Counted from the stretch's first letter, positions 12,120-20,633 are shown. The stretch is DNA of 64,000 bases from Sphingomonas sp. M1-B02 (GCF_026167525.1 NZ_CP110679.1:2777501-2841500); one strand, 5' to 3'. The notes: generated by a model from the sequence alone, not told the origin. Numbers and translations are program-made.

Positions 12120-13385
12120 ATGGACGCCCCGCGCGCCAACCTGCCGCCGCTCACGCTGCACGTACCCGAGCCCAAGTTCCGCCCGGGCGACGAGGCCGAC
12201 TTCAGCGACGTCGACGTGCCGCCCGCGGGCTCTGCGCGTCGGCCCGACACTGCGGCCCCGGCCGACAGCTTCCACGAGCTGGCGTATACGCTGGTCCGCG
12301 TTCTCGACGACGAAGGCCGCGCGGTGGGGCCCTGGGACCCGCGGCTCGATGCAGACGCCAAGCGCCGCATGCTCCGCAACATGGCGCTCACCCGCGCCTT
12401 CGACGAGCGCATGTTCCGCGCCCAGCGCCAGGGCAAGACCAGCTTCTACATGAAGTCGACCGGCGAGGAGGCGGTGTCGGTCGCCGCGGCGATGGCGCTC
12501 GCCAGCGACGACATGTGTTTCCCCTCTTATCGCCAGCAGGGCATCCTGCTTACCCGCGGCTACAGCCTCGTGCTGATGATGAACCAGATCTATTCGAACC
12601 GGGGCGATCCGCTCCAGGGCCGCCAGCTGCCGATCATGTATTCGGCCAAGGATCACGGCTTCTTCTCGATCTCGGGCAATCTCGCGACGCAATATCCGCA
12701 AGCGGTCGGCTGGGCGATGGCGAGCGCCGCCAAGGGCGACAGCCGGATCGCCGCGACCTGGTGCGGCGAGGGTTCTACCGCCGAGGGCGACTTCCACTCG
12801 GCCTGCACCTTCGCCAGCGTCTACCGCGCCCCGGTCATCCTCAACGTCGTCAACAATCAATGGGCGATCAGCTCTTTCTCGGGCTTCGCCGGCGCCGAAG
12901 CGACGACCTTTGCCGCGCGCGCCGTGGGCTATGGCATCGCCGGACTGCGGATCGATGGCAATGATGCGCTGGCGGTCTATGCGGCAACGCAATGGGCGGC
13001 CGAGCGTGCGCGCACCAACCAGGGCCCGACGCTGATCGAGCATTTCACCTATCGCGCCGAGGGCCATTCCACTTCCGACGATGCTTCGGCCTATCGGTCG
13101 GCGGGCGAGCCCAACGCCTGGCCGCTCGGCGACCCGATCCGCCGGCTCAAGGACCACCTTATTGCGATCGGCGAGTGGGACGAGGCGCGCCACGCCGCGC
13201 AGGATCTCGAGCTCGCCGAGGAAGTGAAACGCGCCCAGAAGGAAGCCGAGAAGAATGGCGTCCTCGGCCACGGCATGCACCAACCGTTCGACACGATGTT
13301 CGAAGGCGTGTTTGAGGAAATGCCCTGGCATCTCAAGGAGCAATGCGAACAGATGATCGCCGAGCGCAAGGCCGCGGGGATATGA
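12120..13385 (+). CDS. Branched-chain 2-oxoacid dehydrogenase E1 component, alpha subunit
   Basis: 421 residues. The thiamine-diphosphate motif starts GEGSTAEGDFHSACTF and ends VVNN about 30 residues on (around residue 245), and the phosphorylation-loop-like region FTYRAEGHSTSDDASAY is present. The ~85-residue N-terminal extension before the conserved core (KRRMLRNMALTRAFDERMF) is typical of 3-methyl-2-oxobutanoate dehydrogenase rather than pyruvate dehydrogenase alpha. With the beta subunit it decarboxylates branched 2-oxoacids and transfers the acyl group to E2 lipoate, in Leu/Ile/Val catabolism and branched-chain acyl-CoA supply. It starts the E1alpha-E1beta-E2 operon and overlaps the beta gene by four bases (ATGA). 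No E3 gene follows within the window. Confidence 0.9.
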   Translation: MDAPRANLPPLTLHVPEPKFRPGDEADFSDVDVPPAGSARRPDTAAPADSFHELAYTLVRVLDDEGRAVGPWDPRLDADAKRRMLRNMALTRAFDERMFRAQRQGKTSFYMKSTGEEAVSVAAAMALASDDMCFPSYRQQGILLTRGYSLVLMMNQIYSNRGDPLQGRQLPIMYSAKDHGFFSISGNLATQYPQAVGWAMASAAKGDSRIAATWCGEGSTAEGDFHSACTFASVYRAPVILNVVNNQWAISSFSGFAGAEATTFAARAVGYGIAGLRIDGNDALAVYAATQWAAERARTNQGPTLIEHFTYRAEGHSTSDDASAYRSAGEPNAWPLGDPIRRLKDHLIAIGEWDEARHAAQDLELAEEVKRAQKEAEKNGVLGHGMHQPFDTMFEGVFEEMPWHLKEQCEQMIAERKAAGI

Positions 13386-14425
13386 GCGCCGCCGTGGACG
13401 AGGCTGGCGCCACCACCCGCATGAACATGATCCAGGCGATCAACTCCGCGATGGACGTGATGATGGCGCGCGATTCCGATGTCGTCGTGATGGGCGAGGA
13501 TGTCGGCTATTTCGGCGGCGTCTTCCGCGCCACTGCGGGCCTCCAGGCGAAGTTCGGCAAGACCCGGGTGTTCGACACGCCGATCACCGAAATCGGGATC
13601 ATCGGCGTCGCGATCGGCATGGGGGCCTATGGTCTGCGCCCGGTCCCTGAAATCCAGTTCGCCGATTATATCTATCCGGCGCTCGACCAGCTGGTCTCGG
13701 AGGCCGCGCGGCTGCGCTATCGCTCGGCGGCGGACTTCATCGCCCCGATCACCGTCCGCTCGCCGTTCGGCGGCGGCATCTTCGGCGGCCAGACGCATAG
13801 TCAAAGCCCCGAGGGCATCTTCACCCATGTCTCGGGTATCAAGACGGTGATCCCGTCCAACCCCTATGACGCCAAGGGGCTGCTGATCTCGGCGATCGAG
13901 GACAATGACCCGACGCTCTTTTTCGAGCCCAAGCGCATCTATAACGGCCCGTTCGACGGCCATTACAATCGCCCGTCGAAGAACTGGTCGAACCACCCGA
14001 TGGGCGAAGTGCCCGAGGGTTATTACAAGATCCCGCTCGGCAAGGCCGCCACCGTCCGTGAGGGCGAAGCAGTCACGATCCTCTGCTACGGCACGATGGT
14101 CCATGTCGTCGCGAGCACCATCGACGAGATGGGCGTGGATGCCGAAATCATCGATCTGCGCACGCTGATCCCCCTCGATATCGAAGCAATCGAGCAATCG
14201 GTGAAGAAAACCGGCCGCTGCATGATCGTCCATGAGGCCACCCGCACCGGCGGCTTCGGCGCCGAGCTTTCCGCGCTGGTCCAAGAGCGCTGCTTCTACC
14301 ATCTCGAAGCCCCGATCGAGCGCGTCACCGGCTTCGACACGCCCTATCCCCACAGCCTCGAATGGGCCTATTTCCCGGGCCCGGTGCGCATCAGCGAGGC
14401 GCTCAAGAAACTCCTGAAGGACTGA
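13382..14425 (+). CDS. Branched-chain 2-oxoacid dehydrogenase E1 component, beta subunit
   Basis: 347 residues from the ATG at 13382, which overlaps the E1alpha stop; the earlier in-frame codon at 13343 lies inside E1alpha. Conserved transketolase pyrimidine-domain and C-terminal domain features are present (VMGEDVGYFGGVFRAT, FDTPITEIGIIGVAIGMGAY, EVIDLRTLIP-like EIIDLRTLIPLDIEAI). It forms the alpha2beta2 E1 heterotetramer with the upstream gene product and helps bind thiamine diphosphate. Five bases separate its stop from the E2 start, so all three genes form one transcript. Confidence 0.92.
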   Translation: MSAAVDEAGATTRMNMIQAINSAMDVMMARDSDVVVMGEDVGYFGGVFRATAGLQAKFGKTRVFDTPITEIGIIGVAIGMGAYGLRPVPEIQFADYIYPALDQLVSEAARLRYRSAADFIAPITVRSPFGGGIFGGQTHSQSPEGIFTHVSGIKTVIPSNPYDAKGLLISAIEDNDPTLFFEPKRIYNGPFDGHYNRPSKNWSNHPMGEVPEGYYKIPLGKAATVREGEAVTILCYGTMVHVVASTIDEMGVDAEIIDLRTLIPLDIEAIEQSVKKTGRCMIVHEATRTGGFGAELSALVQERCFYHLEAPIERVTGFDTPYPHSLEWAYFPGPVRISEALKKLLKD

Positions 14426-14430
14426 TCCGC

Positions 14431-15729
14431 ATGGCTCGCTTTACCTTTCGCCTGCCGGATATCGGCGAAGGCATCTCAGAGGCCGAGATCGTCGCCTGGC
14501 ACGTGCGTGTCGGCGAGCGGGTCGAGGAGGACATGCCGGTTGCCGACATGATGACCGACAAGGCTACGGTGGAGATGGAGTCGCCGGTCTCGGGCGTGGT
14601 CGTCGAGCTTGCCGGCGAAGTGGGCGATCAGGTCGCGATCGGCTCGGCCCTGATGATCGTCGAGACCGATGCCGAGGAAGGCGCGGTTTCGGAAGAAGTC
14701 GAAGAGCAGATCGAGGCGGAGAATCCGGGTGTGGAGGAAGCAATCCTCCCCGGCACGGGGGGGACCGCCGACGAAGTCGGCGGTGGAGGGGGCGAGCCCC
14801 AAGCGGTTCGCCCGGAGGAGCGCCCCCTCCACCAGCCTTCGGCTGGTCCCCCTCCCCGTGCCGGGGAGGATAAGGTCCTCGCCTCGCCCGCGGTCCGCGC
14901 CCGCGCCCGCGACCTCGGCATCGACCTTGCCTCGATCCGCGCCGAATCCGATCGCCTGCGCCATTCGGATCTCGACGCCTATCTGCGCTACGGCCAGGCC
15001 CAGGGCTATCACGCCCCCCACGCCAACCGCGCGCGGCCCGACGAGGCGGTGAAGGTCATCGGCATGCGGCGCCGCATCGCCGAGAATATGGCGGCGTCGA
15101 AGCGCGCGATCCCGCATTTCGCCTATGTCGAGGAAATCGACGTCACCGCGCTGGAGGCGATGCGCGCCGACCTGAACGACAATCGCGGCGCGCGGCCGAA
15201 ACTGACGATGCTTCCGCTCATGATCGTCGCGATCTGCCGGGCGATCCCCGATTTCCCGATGATCAACGCGCGCTATGACGACGAGGCCGGGGTGGTGACG
15301 CGCCATGGCAGCGTCCATCTCGGCATGGCGACGCAGACCGACGCCGGGCTGATGGTCCCCGTGATCCGCGACGCGCAGGATCGCAACGTCTGGCAGCTCG
15401 CCAGCGAGATCGGCCGCCTTGCGGAGGCGGCACGGAGCGGCAAGGCCAAGAGCGAGGAACTCAGCGGCTCGACGCTCACCATCACCTCGCTCGGGCCGCT
15501 CGGCGGCATCGCCACCACGCCGGTGATCAACCGGCCCGAAGTCGCGATCATCGGCCCCAACAAGATCGTCGAGCGGCCCATCTTCCAGGGCGACGAGATC
15601 GTCCGGGCGAAGCTGATGAACTTGTCGATCAGCTGCGATCACCGCGTGGTCGACGGCTGGGATGCGGCCAGCTACGTCCAGGCGCTCAAGAAACTGCTCG
15701 AGACGCCGGTTTTGCTGTTCGCCGACTGA
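14431..15729 (+). CDS. Branched-chain 2-oxoacid dehydrogenase E2 (dihydrolipoamide acyltransferase), with in-frame repeat
   Basis: 432 residues. Lipoyl domain (residues 1-80, lipoylated Lys in DKATVEM), peripheral subunit-binding domain (VLASPAVRARARDLGID, about 149-185), and CoA acyltransferase domain with the HRVVDGWDA active-site motif near the C-terminus. E2 forms the complex core and passes the acyl group from lipoate to CoA. The ATG at 14431 gives a standard lipoyl N-terminus (MARFTFRLPDIGEGISEAEI). The linker between the lipoyl and binding domains contains residues 105-147 encoded by a 129-bp palindromic repeat. A very short DUF4169-like gene starts inside the stop codon (TGATG). Confidence 0.93.
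   Translation: MARFTFRLPDIGEGISEAEIVAWHVRVGERVEEDMPVADMMTDKATVEMESPVSGVVVELAGEVGDQVAIGSALMIVETDAEEGAVSEEVEEQIEAENPGVEEAILPGTGGTADEVGGGGGEPQAVRPEERPLHQPSAGPPPRAGEDKVLASPAVRARARDLGIDLASIRAESDRLRHSDLDAYLRYGQAQGYHAPHANRARPDEAVKVIGMRRRIAENMAASKRAIPHFAYVEEIDVTALEAMRADLNDNRGARPKLTMLPLMIVAICRAIPDFPMINARYDDEAGVVTRHGSVHLGMATQTDAGLMVPVIRDAQDRNVWQLASEIGRLAEAARSGKAKSEELSGSTLTITSLGPLGGIATTPVINRPEVAIIGPNKIVERPIFQGDEIVRAKLMNLSISCDHRVVDGWDAASYVQALKKLLETPVLLFAD
14743..14871. repeat. Palindromic multi-hairpin repeat inside the E2 gene (129 bp, in frame)
   Basis: The terminal inverted repeats are perfect over 18 bases: ATCCTCCCCGGCACGGGG at 14743 and its complement ending at 14871. Inner hairpins CCGCCGAC/GTCGGCGG and ACCAGCC/GGCTGGT are set between GGGGGACC, GGTGGAGGGG, CCCCTCCACC and GGTCCCCCTCCCC arms, the same design as the element in imuB. 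The length is 43 codons with no stop in the E2 frame, and it falls in the flexible interdomain linker. Confidence 0.88.
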
Positions 15730-15827
15730 TGGGCGAGCTGGTCAATCTTCGCCAGGCGCGCAAGCGAAGCGACCGTCGCACGCGCGAGGCGGTGGCGGCC
15801 GCCAACCGCGCCAAGCGCGAGGATTGA
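15729..15827 (+). CDS. Very short DUF4169-like basic protein
   Basis: 32 residues (MGELVNLRQARKRSDRRTRE... ending AKRED). The N-terminal pattern NLRxARK followed by a basic helix with AAANRAK resembles DUF4169 proteins of alphaproteobacteria, which are normally somewhat longer and of unknown function. The ATG overlaps the E2 stop codon (TGATG), and the YciI-like gene begins three bases after its stop, so it is flanked by tightly coupled genes; this supports it being real. It may be a shortened family member. Confidence 0.55.
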   Translation: MGELVNLRQARKRSDRRTREAVAAANRAKRED

Positions 15828-15829
15828 GC

Positions 15830-16138
15830 ATGGCGCATCATCTGCTGGTCTACGATCTTGCCCCTGACTATCTCGACCGTCGCGGCGAATTTCGCGACCG
15901 GCATCTCGCGCTCGCCTGGGCCGAGTCGGAACACGGTACGCTGCTACTCGCCGGCGCGGTCGGCGATCCCGTCGAATCGGCGTTGCTGCTCTTTACCGAT
16001 CCCCAGGCCGCCAGCGCTTTCGCCGAGGCCGACCCTTATGTCGCCAATGGGCTGGTCACCAAGTGGCGCGTGCTGCCTTGGGCGACGGTGGTCGGCGAGC
16101 AGGCCGCCGGCCCGGTGCGGCCTTATTCGGGCGCGTAG
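15830..16138 (+). CDS. YciI family protein
   Basis: 102 residues. The ferredoxin-like YciI fold is recognisable from the start MAHHLLVYDLAPDYLDRRGE, the conserved HLALAWAESEHGTLLLAGAVGDP and the terminal KWRVLPWATVVGE. YciI-like proteins have a conserved His-Asp pair in the pocket and are suspected enzymes; the reaction is unknown for most. The ATG follows the small DUF4169-like gene by two bases. Its 3' end overlaps the convergent membrane-protein gene by 16 bases. Confidence 0.85.
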   Translation: MAHHLLVYDLAPDYLDRRGEFRDRHLALAWAESEHGTLLLAGAVGDPVESALLLFTDPQAASAFAEADPYVANGLVTKWRVLPWATVVGEQAAGPVRPYSGA

Positions 16139-17076
16139 ACCGATCGGCTGAGCGCCGCACGCACCAGTTCGCGGCCTTCGCGGATCCGCTCGGTCGCGGC
16201 GCGCTCGATCCGGCTCGTTTCGCCAGCAATGGCGAGCCGCCGCTGCACGATCGCGTCATGGCGCGCCTTGTCGGCATCGCTGTTGAAGCCGAAATAGGCG
16301 CTCTGGTTCGTCCAGCTCCGCTTGGCCAGCAGCACGCATAGCTCGGACGTCGCGTCGAGCTGTGCAAGCTGGTTCGTCAGCACCGGATCGCTGCCGCCGG
16401 TGGCGATCGGACCGGCCATCGTCCCGATCCCGCGTCGCGCCGTCTCGGGCAGAGACACAGCCGCCAGCGCCTGCTCCAGCTCCGCACGGCGTTCGGCCCG
16501 CCGGGCGAACTGCCCCCGCGCCATCGCCTTGATGTCCTCGACCGCACCGCAATTGGCGATCGCTCGCCCGTCTTGCTCGAGCAGATAGGGGCTGTTGAGC
16601 GTCCCTACGCCGAACCTGCCCAGCGCTTTCATATAGTCGCGCTGGTCCTGCGCGTCGCTCTGCACGATCGTCACGAAGGCGCGCGACAGCCGTCCGCGCG
16701 ACCCGGCGCCCGCGGGCAATTGCACTGAGCCCTGTGCGCCGAACTCGACTTCCGCGAAGCCGCTCGCATCGGTGCGCGCCTGTGTTTGATATTGGCCGTG
16801 CGCGACCGTCCCGGCCACCGCCCCCGCGCCGAGCAGAAGCAGCAGCGATCCGGCTTTCCACCCGAGCGGTGCACGCCGCGTCGTCACGACATAGCCGATC
16901 GCCCACAGCAACCCGCCGAACGCCGCGCCGGTGCCGATCAGCGTCGCGTAGGGCATTCGGGGCAGCAGAGCGGGCGCCCCGAGCGCAGCCACCACCAGCA
17001 AGGCGCAGCCCGCCAGCGTCGCCAGGATCGGGCTGCCTTGCGGCACGCGAGCGCCCGCTTCTTCGACGTCGTCCAT
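16123..17076 (-). CDS. Hypothetical membrane protein with three N-terminal helices
   Basis: 317 residues from the ATG at 17076 (MDDVEEAGARVPQGSPILAT). Three hydrophobic helices occupy about residues 18-100 (LATLAGCALLVVAALGAPALL, ATLIGTGAAFGGLLWAIGYV, AGSLLLLLGAGAVAGTVA), followed by a ~210-residue charged, probably helical region with paired Cys (ANCGAVED, SELCVLL) and a coiled-coil-like C-terminus rich in Arg/Glu. I do not recognise a family. The frame is open upstream to 17220, but that stretch is Arg/Cys-rich and unlike an N-terminus. It is divergent from rarD. Confidence 0.75.
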   Translation of the reverse strand: MDDVEEAGARVPQGSPILATLAGCALLVVAALGAPALLPRMPYATLIGTGAAFGGLLWAIGYVVTTRRAPLGWKAGSLLLLLGAGAVAGTVAHGQYQTQARTDASGFAEVEFGAQGSVQLPAGAGSRGRLSRAFVTIVQSDAQDQRDYMKALGRFGVGTLNSPYLLEQDGRAIANCGAVEDIKAMARGQFARRAERRAELEQALAAVSLPETARRGIGTMAGPIATGGSDPVLTNQLAQLDATSELCVLLAKRSWTNQSAYFGFNSDADKARHDAIVQRRLAIAGETSRIERAATERIREGRELVRAALSRSVYAPE

Positions 17077-17191
17077 GATCGTCCCCCGTTCGCCACACCC
17101 TAATCGGCAGGCCAGCGGCTCGCAACGACGCTTTAGCCGCACATAGCGAGCCTTGCTTGCGCTGCGCCGCACAATGGAGTGGAGGATCGGC

Positions 17192-18100
17192 ATGATCCAA
17201 AGCACCGCACCCGACGCCAAGGGCCTAGCGCTAGGAGTGGGCGCCTATACCTTGTGGGGAATCCTTCCGCTCTACATCCACTTGCTGCGCGACGTGCCGG
17301 CGCTGCAGTTCCTCGCGCATCGCGTGCTCTGGTCGCTCGTCCTGCTGGCGATCGTCGTAGTGCTGTTCCGCCGCGTACCCGCTTTGATCGCCGCCGCGCG
17401 CGGGCGGACCCTGCTCTATCTGGTCGGAAGTGCCGCGCTGATCGCGGTCAACTGGACGGTCTATATCTGGGCAGTCCAGAACGATCATGTCCTCGAGGCG
17501 AGCCTCGGTTATTTCATCAACCCATTGGTCAATGTCGCGCTGGGCATCGTCCTGCTCGGCGAGCGGTTGCGGCGCTGGCAGGGGGTGGCCATCGCCATTG
17601 CTGCGGTGGGCGTGCTGATCCTGGTGGCGAGCGGCGGCGGCGCGCTGTGGGTTTCGCTCACGCTCGCGGTCACCTTTTCGCTCTATGGCCTGCTGCGGAA
17701 GATCGCGGCGATCGACGCGCTCGGCGGATTGACCGTCGAGACCCTGCTGCTCGCCCCCGCCAGTCTGGCGCTCTTGCTCTTTGCCGCGGAGGGTGGCGAC
17801 GGGGCATTCGGCCAATCCACCCATATCGATCTGCTGCTGATCGGCGCCGGAGTCGTTACCGCGGCGCCGCTGTTGATGTTCGCCGCCGCCGCGCGCCGGA
17901 TGCCCTATGCCACGCTTGGGCTGCTCCAATATATCGCCCCGACGCTGCAGTTCGCCGAAGCCGTGCTGATCTTCGGCGAGCCGATGCGCCCGGCGCATAT
18001 GGTGACCTTCGTGCTGATCTGGGCCGGCTGTGCGCTCTACGCCTGGGACAGCCTGCGCAGCTTCCGGAGCCAGACCACTACCCCCGAATCTGCCGTCTGA
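17192..18100 (+). CDS. rarD: EamA-family transporter RarD
   Basis: 302 residues with ten hydrophobic segments. The signature YTLWGILPLYIHLLRDVPALQ, then HRVLWSL and the ASLGYFINPLVNVALG block, identify RarD within the DMT superfamily; RarD is linked to chloramphenicol sensitivity in some bacteria, and its physiological substrate is unsettled. The start at 17192 is chosen because GGAGG lies six bases upstream, rather than the ATG at 17174 or the codon at 17153. It is probably monocistronic; the next gene is convergent. Confidence 0.9.
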   Translation: MIQSTAPDAKGLALGVGAYTLWGILPLYIHLLRDVPALQFLAHRVLWSLVLLAIVVVLFRRVPALIAAARGRTLLYLVGSAALIAVNWTVYIWAVQNDHVLEASLGYFINPLVNVALGIVLLGERLRRWQGVAIAIAAVGVLILVASGGGALWVSLTLAVTFSLYGLLRKIAAIDALGGLTVETLLLAPASLALLLFAAEGGDGAFGQSTHIDLLLIGAGVVTAAPLLMFAAAARRMPYATLGLLQYIAPTLQFAEAVLIFGEPMRPAHMVTFVLIWAGCALYAWDSLRSFRSQTTTPESAV

Positions 18101-18110
18101 TATCCCGCGC

Positions 18111-18275
18111 CTAGAAATCGACGGCGATGCCCTTCAATTCCCAATCGCCATAGCGCGTCGGATCGGTGCCGAGCGGATCGCCGTCGCGTTCGGGCGCCGC
18201 GGCATCGGGCTCGGGCACGGGCGGGCTCTCGGACAAATGTGCAGGCGGCTTGAGATGGAGCGGGCGCTGGCCCAT
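18111..18275 (-). CDS. DUF1674 / succinate dehydrogenase assembly factor 4 (SDHAF4) family protein
   Basis: 54 residues starting MGQRPLHLKPPAHLSESPPV. The C-terminal motif DPTRYGDWELKGIAVDF is diagnostic of DUF1674/SDHAF4, which in mitochondria binds flavinylated SdhA during complex II assembly; bacterial members presumably do the same. The start at 18275 has GAGG eight bases upstream; alternative ATGs at 18281 and 18308 would add 2 or 11 residues. It is divergent from rsmB and convergent with rarD. No sdh genes are in the window. Confidence 0.85.
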   Translation of the reverse strand: MGQRPLHLKPPAHLSESPPVPEPDAAAPERDGDPLGTDPTRYGDWELKGIAVDF

Positions 18276-18338
18276 GGGCATTGCCTCAATTGATTGAGCG
18301 CCCAACATCGGGTCCGACGGCTACGGGATCAAGAACGC

Positions 18339-19613
18339 GTGACAGACAATAAGCGAATTCAGAATCCCGACGCGCCGGGCGTGTCGACGCGCCGCGCTGC
18401 GCTCAAATTGCTCGAGGCGGTGCTGCGTCGCGGCCTCGCGCTCGAACAGGCCCTCGACGACGCCGCCCGCGGACTCGCCCCCAACGATCGGGGTCTCGCC
18501 CACGCGATCGCCGCCGAGACGCTGCGCCGCCTCCCTGATCTCGACGCGCTGATCGATTCGGCGACCCAGCGTCCGTTGCCGGACGATGCCAAGGCGCGAT
18601 CGGCGCTGCGTATCGCTTTGGTGCAGGCGCTCGTCCTCGGCACGCCGGGCCATGCCGCGATCGCCACGGTGCTGCCGCTGGTCGAGGGCGGACCTCGGAA
18701 ACTCGTCCACGGGGTGTTCGGAACGCTGGTCCGCCAGGGTGCCACGCTGCCCGAGCCGCCGACGCTGCCCGACGCGGTGGCGCCGCGCTGGCATGCCGCC
18801 TGGGGCGACCAGATGATCGAAGATGCCGAACGCGCCATCGCCGTCCCTCCGCCGATCGATCTCACGCTCCGCGATTGGGGAAACGCGCCCGAACTTTCCG
18901 GCATCAGCCTTATCGCCGGCCATCTCCGCCTTGGCGAGAAGGCCGCGATCCCGACGCTCGAAGGCTATGCCGAGGGCGATTGGTGGGTGCAGGACCTCGC
19001 CGCCTCGCTCCCGGCCCGGCTGATCGGCAAGGGGGCAGGGACCGCGCTCGATCTATGCGCCGCGCCGGGCGGCAAGACGCTCCAGCTCGCCGCTGCGGGC
19101 TGGGACGTGACCGCAGTCGACATATCGGAGGCGCGCCTGGCCCGCCTGCGCGAGAATCTGGCCCGGACCCGGCTGGAGGCGAAGGTCGTCGCCGCCGATC
19201 TGCTGAGCTGGCAACCCCATGCGCCGGCCGATGCCGTTCTGCTCGATGCTCCCTGCAGCGCCACCGGCATCTTCCGTCGCCACCCGGATGTGCTGCATCG
19301 CGTCCGCCCTTCGCTGATTACCGAGATGGCGGAACTGCAGGCGCGCCTGTTCGTCCGCGTGGCCGACTGGGTGAAACCCGGCGGCATCCTGATCTATGCC
19401 ACCTGCTCGCTCGAGCCGCGCGAGGGCGAAAGCCAACTCAAGCGCTTCCTTGGCGAGCGCGCCGACTTTTCGATCGTCCCGGTCGAGGCAAGGGAGCTGC
19501 CCGAAGGCCTTGCGGCCCGCCCCGACGGCACGCTACGCCTGCTCCCCGGTATGTTGGCGGAGGTCGGGGGACTCGATGGCTTCTTCATCGCCAGGCTCAA
19601 ACGGGCCGAATAA
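18339..19613 (+). CDS. rsmB: 16S rRNA (cytosine-5) methyltransferase RsmB family
   Basis: 424 residues from a GTG at 18339. An N-terminal NusB-like helical domain (RRAALKLLEAVLRRGLALEQ, residues about 17-140) precedes an S-adenosylmethionine-dependent methyltransferase domain with LDLCAAPGGKTLQLAA (cofactor loop), the DAPCSATG and YATCSLEP motifs carrying the two catalytic cysteines, and a C-terminal GFFIARLKR block. RsmB methylates C967 of 16S rRNA in E. coli. The start is uncertain; the open frame extends to 18294, and no strong ribosome-binding site is visible. It is divergent from the SDHAF4-like gene. Confidence 0.9.
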   Translation: MTDNKRIQNPDAPGVSTRRAALKLLEAVLRRGLALEQALDDAARGLAPNDRGLAHAIAAETLRRLPDLDALIDSATQRPLPDDAKARSALRIALVQALVLGTPGHAAIATVLPLVEGGPRKLVHGVFGTLVRQGATLPEPPTLPDAVAPRWHAAWGDQMIEDAERAIAVPPPIDLTLRDWGNAPELSGISLIAGHLRLGEKAAIPTLEGYAEGDWWVQDLAASLPARLIGKGAGTALDLCAAPGGKTLQLAAAGWDVTAVDISEARLARLRENLARTRLEAKVVAADLLSWQPHAPADAVLLDAPCSATGIFRRHPDVLHRVRPSLITEMAELQARLFVRVADWVKPGGILIYATCSLEPREGESQLKRFLGERADFSIVPVEARELPEGLAARPDGTLRLLPGMLAEVGGLDGFFIARLKRAE

Positions 19614-19787
19614 GCGGTCGCGCTATCGAAATCTGCCGCAATCGGGGCGAATTTCGTTCGCGCTCTGTCCGTTTTTGGGCTATGGCTGATTCTAGCCGCA
19701 CCATTTTTAGTGCGCGAAGACCCGCGTTTTTCGTCCGGCGCTCGGTTTTGATTGTGCAGATGGGCGAACCGGGAAGACGAACAGGGC

Positions 19788-20612
19788 ATGAGTTTCGATA
19801 GAGGGCGCCGCGGGGATCGCGGCGGGCGCGGCAGAGATAAGCGCGACGGTTTTGGTGACGAGGGCGGCAGCAGCTTCGGCGGCGGCGGCGGTTTCGGTGA
19901 CCGCGGCGGCTTCGGTGGCGGCGGTGATCGCGGCGGCTTTGGCGGCGGTGGCGGCTTCGGTGGCGGCGGCGGCGGTGGTTACCGCGGCGGCGGTGGCGGC
20001 GGCTTCGGTGGCGGCGGCGGTGGCGGCTTTGGCGGTGGCGGTGGCGGTGGCGGCGGTGGCCGCGGCATGCCCCCCCAAGTCGTCGGCGAAGCGACGGGCG
20101 TCGTCAAATTCTTCAATTCGCAAAAGGGCTTCGGCTTCGTCGTTCGTGACGATGGCGCAGAGGATGTGTTCGTGCACATCTCCGCAGTTGAGCAGGCCGG
20201 CCTGACCGGTCTTGCAGAGGGACAGCCTCTCGGCTTCACCCTCGTCGATCGCGGCGGCCGCATCTCGGCAACCGAGCTCAAGATCGACGGCGAGCCGTTG
20301 CCGGTGACCGACGCAGGTCCGCCGCGCGATCGCGATGCGCCGCGCGCTGGTCCAGGCGGCGCGGGCGGCGCCGGTGGCCCGCAGCGTCAGCTGACCGGCG
20401 AGAAGGCAAGCGGAACGGTCAAGTTCTTCAACGCGATGAAGGGCTTTGGCTTCATCCAGCGCGATGACGGACAGCCCGACGCATTCGTCCACATCTCCGC
20501 CGTCGAGCGTGCCGGCATGCCGACGCTCAACGAGGGCGACCGGCTCGAGTTCGAACTCGAAGTCGATCGCCGCGGCAAATATGCGGCAGTCAATCTGACC
20601 CCGGGCAGCTAA
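19788..20612 (+). CDS. Double cold-shock-domain protein with Gly-rich N-terminus
   Basis: 274 residues. The first ~95 are almost only Gly, Phe, Arg, Asp and Ser in FGGGG/DRGG repeats, a low-complexity RGG-like stretch expected to be disordered and RNA-binding. Two cold-shock domains follow (about 100-165 and 205-270), each with RNP1 (KGFGFVV, KGFGFIQ) and RNP2 (VFVHIS, AFVHIS). Two-domain CspA-like proteins are typical of alphaproteobacteria; the long RGG-like head is a less common addition. The protein probably acts as an RNA chaperone. The 174-base leader (19614-19787) could hold cold-responsive structure, but none was identified. A strong terminator follows at 20634. Confidence 0.92.
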   Translation: MSFDRGRRGDRGGRGRDKRDGFGDEGGSSFGGGGGFGDRGGFGGGGDRGGFGGGGGFGGGGGGGYRGGGGGGFGGGGGGGFGGGGGGGGGGRGMPPQVVGEATGVVKFFNSQKGFGFVVRDDGAEDVFVHISAVEQAGLTGLAEGQPLGFTLVDRGGRISATELKIDGEPLPVTDAGPPRDRDAPRAGPGGAGGAGGPQRQLTGEKASGTVKFFNAMKGFGFIQRDDGQPDAFVHISAVERAGMPTLNEGDRLEFELEVDRRGKYAAVNLTPGS

Positions 20613-20633
20613 GGCTTTTCGGATCGAATAAAG

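Noticed and set aside
19860..20060. Dense GGCGGC repeats that could suggest a CRISPR array or satellite
   Set aside because: They are codons of the Gly-rich head of the cold-shock protein in one frame, without equal spacers.
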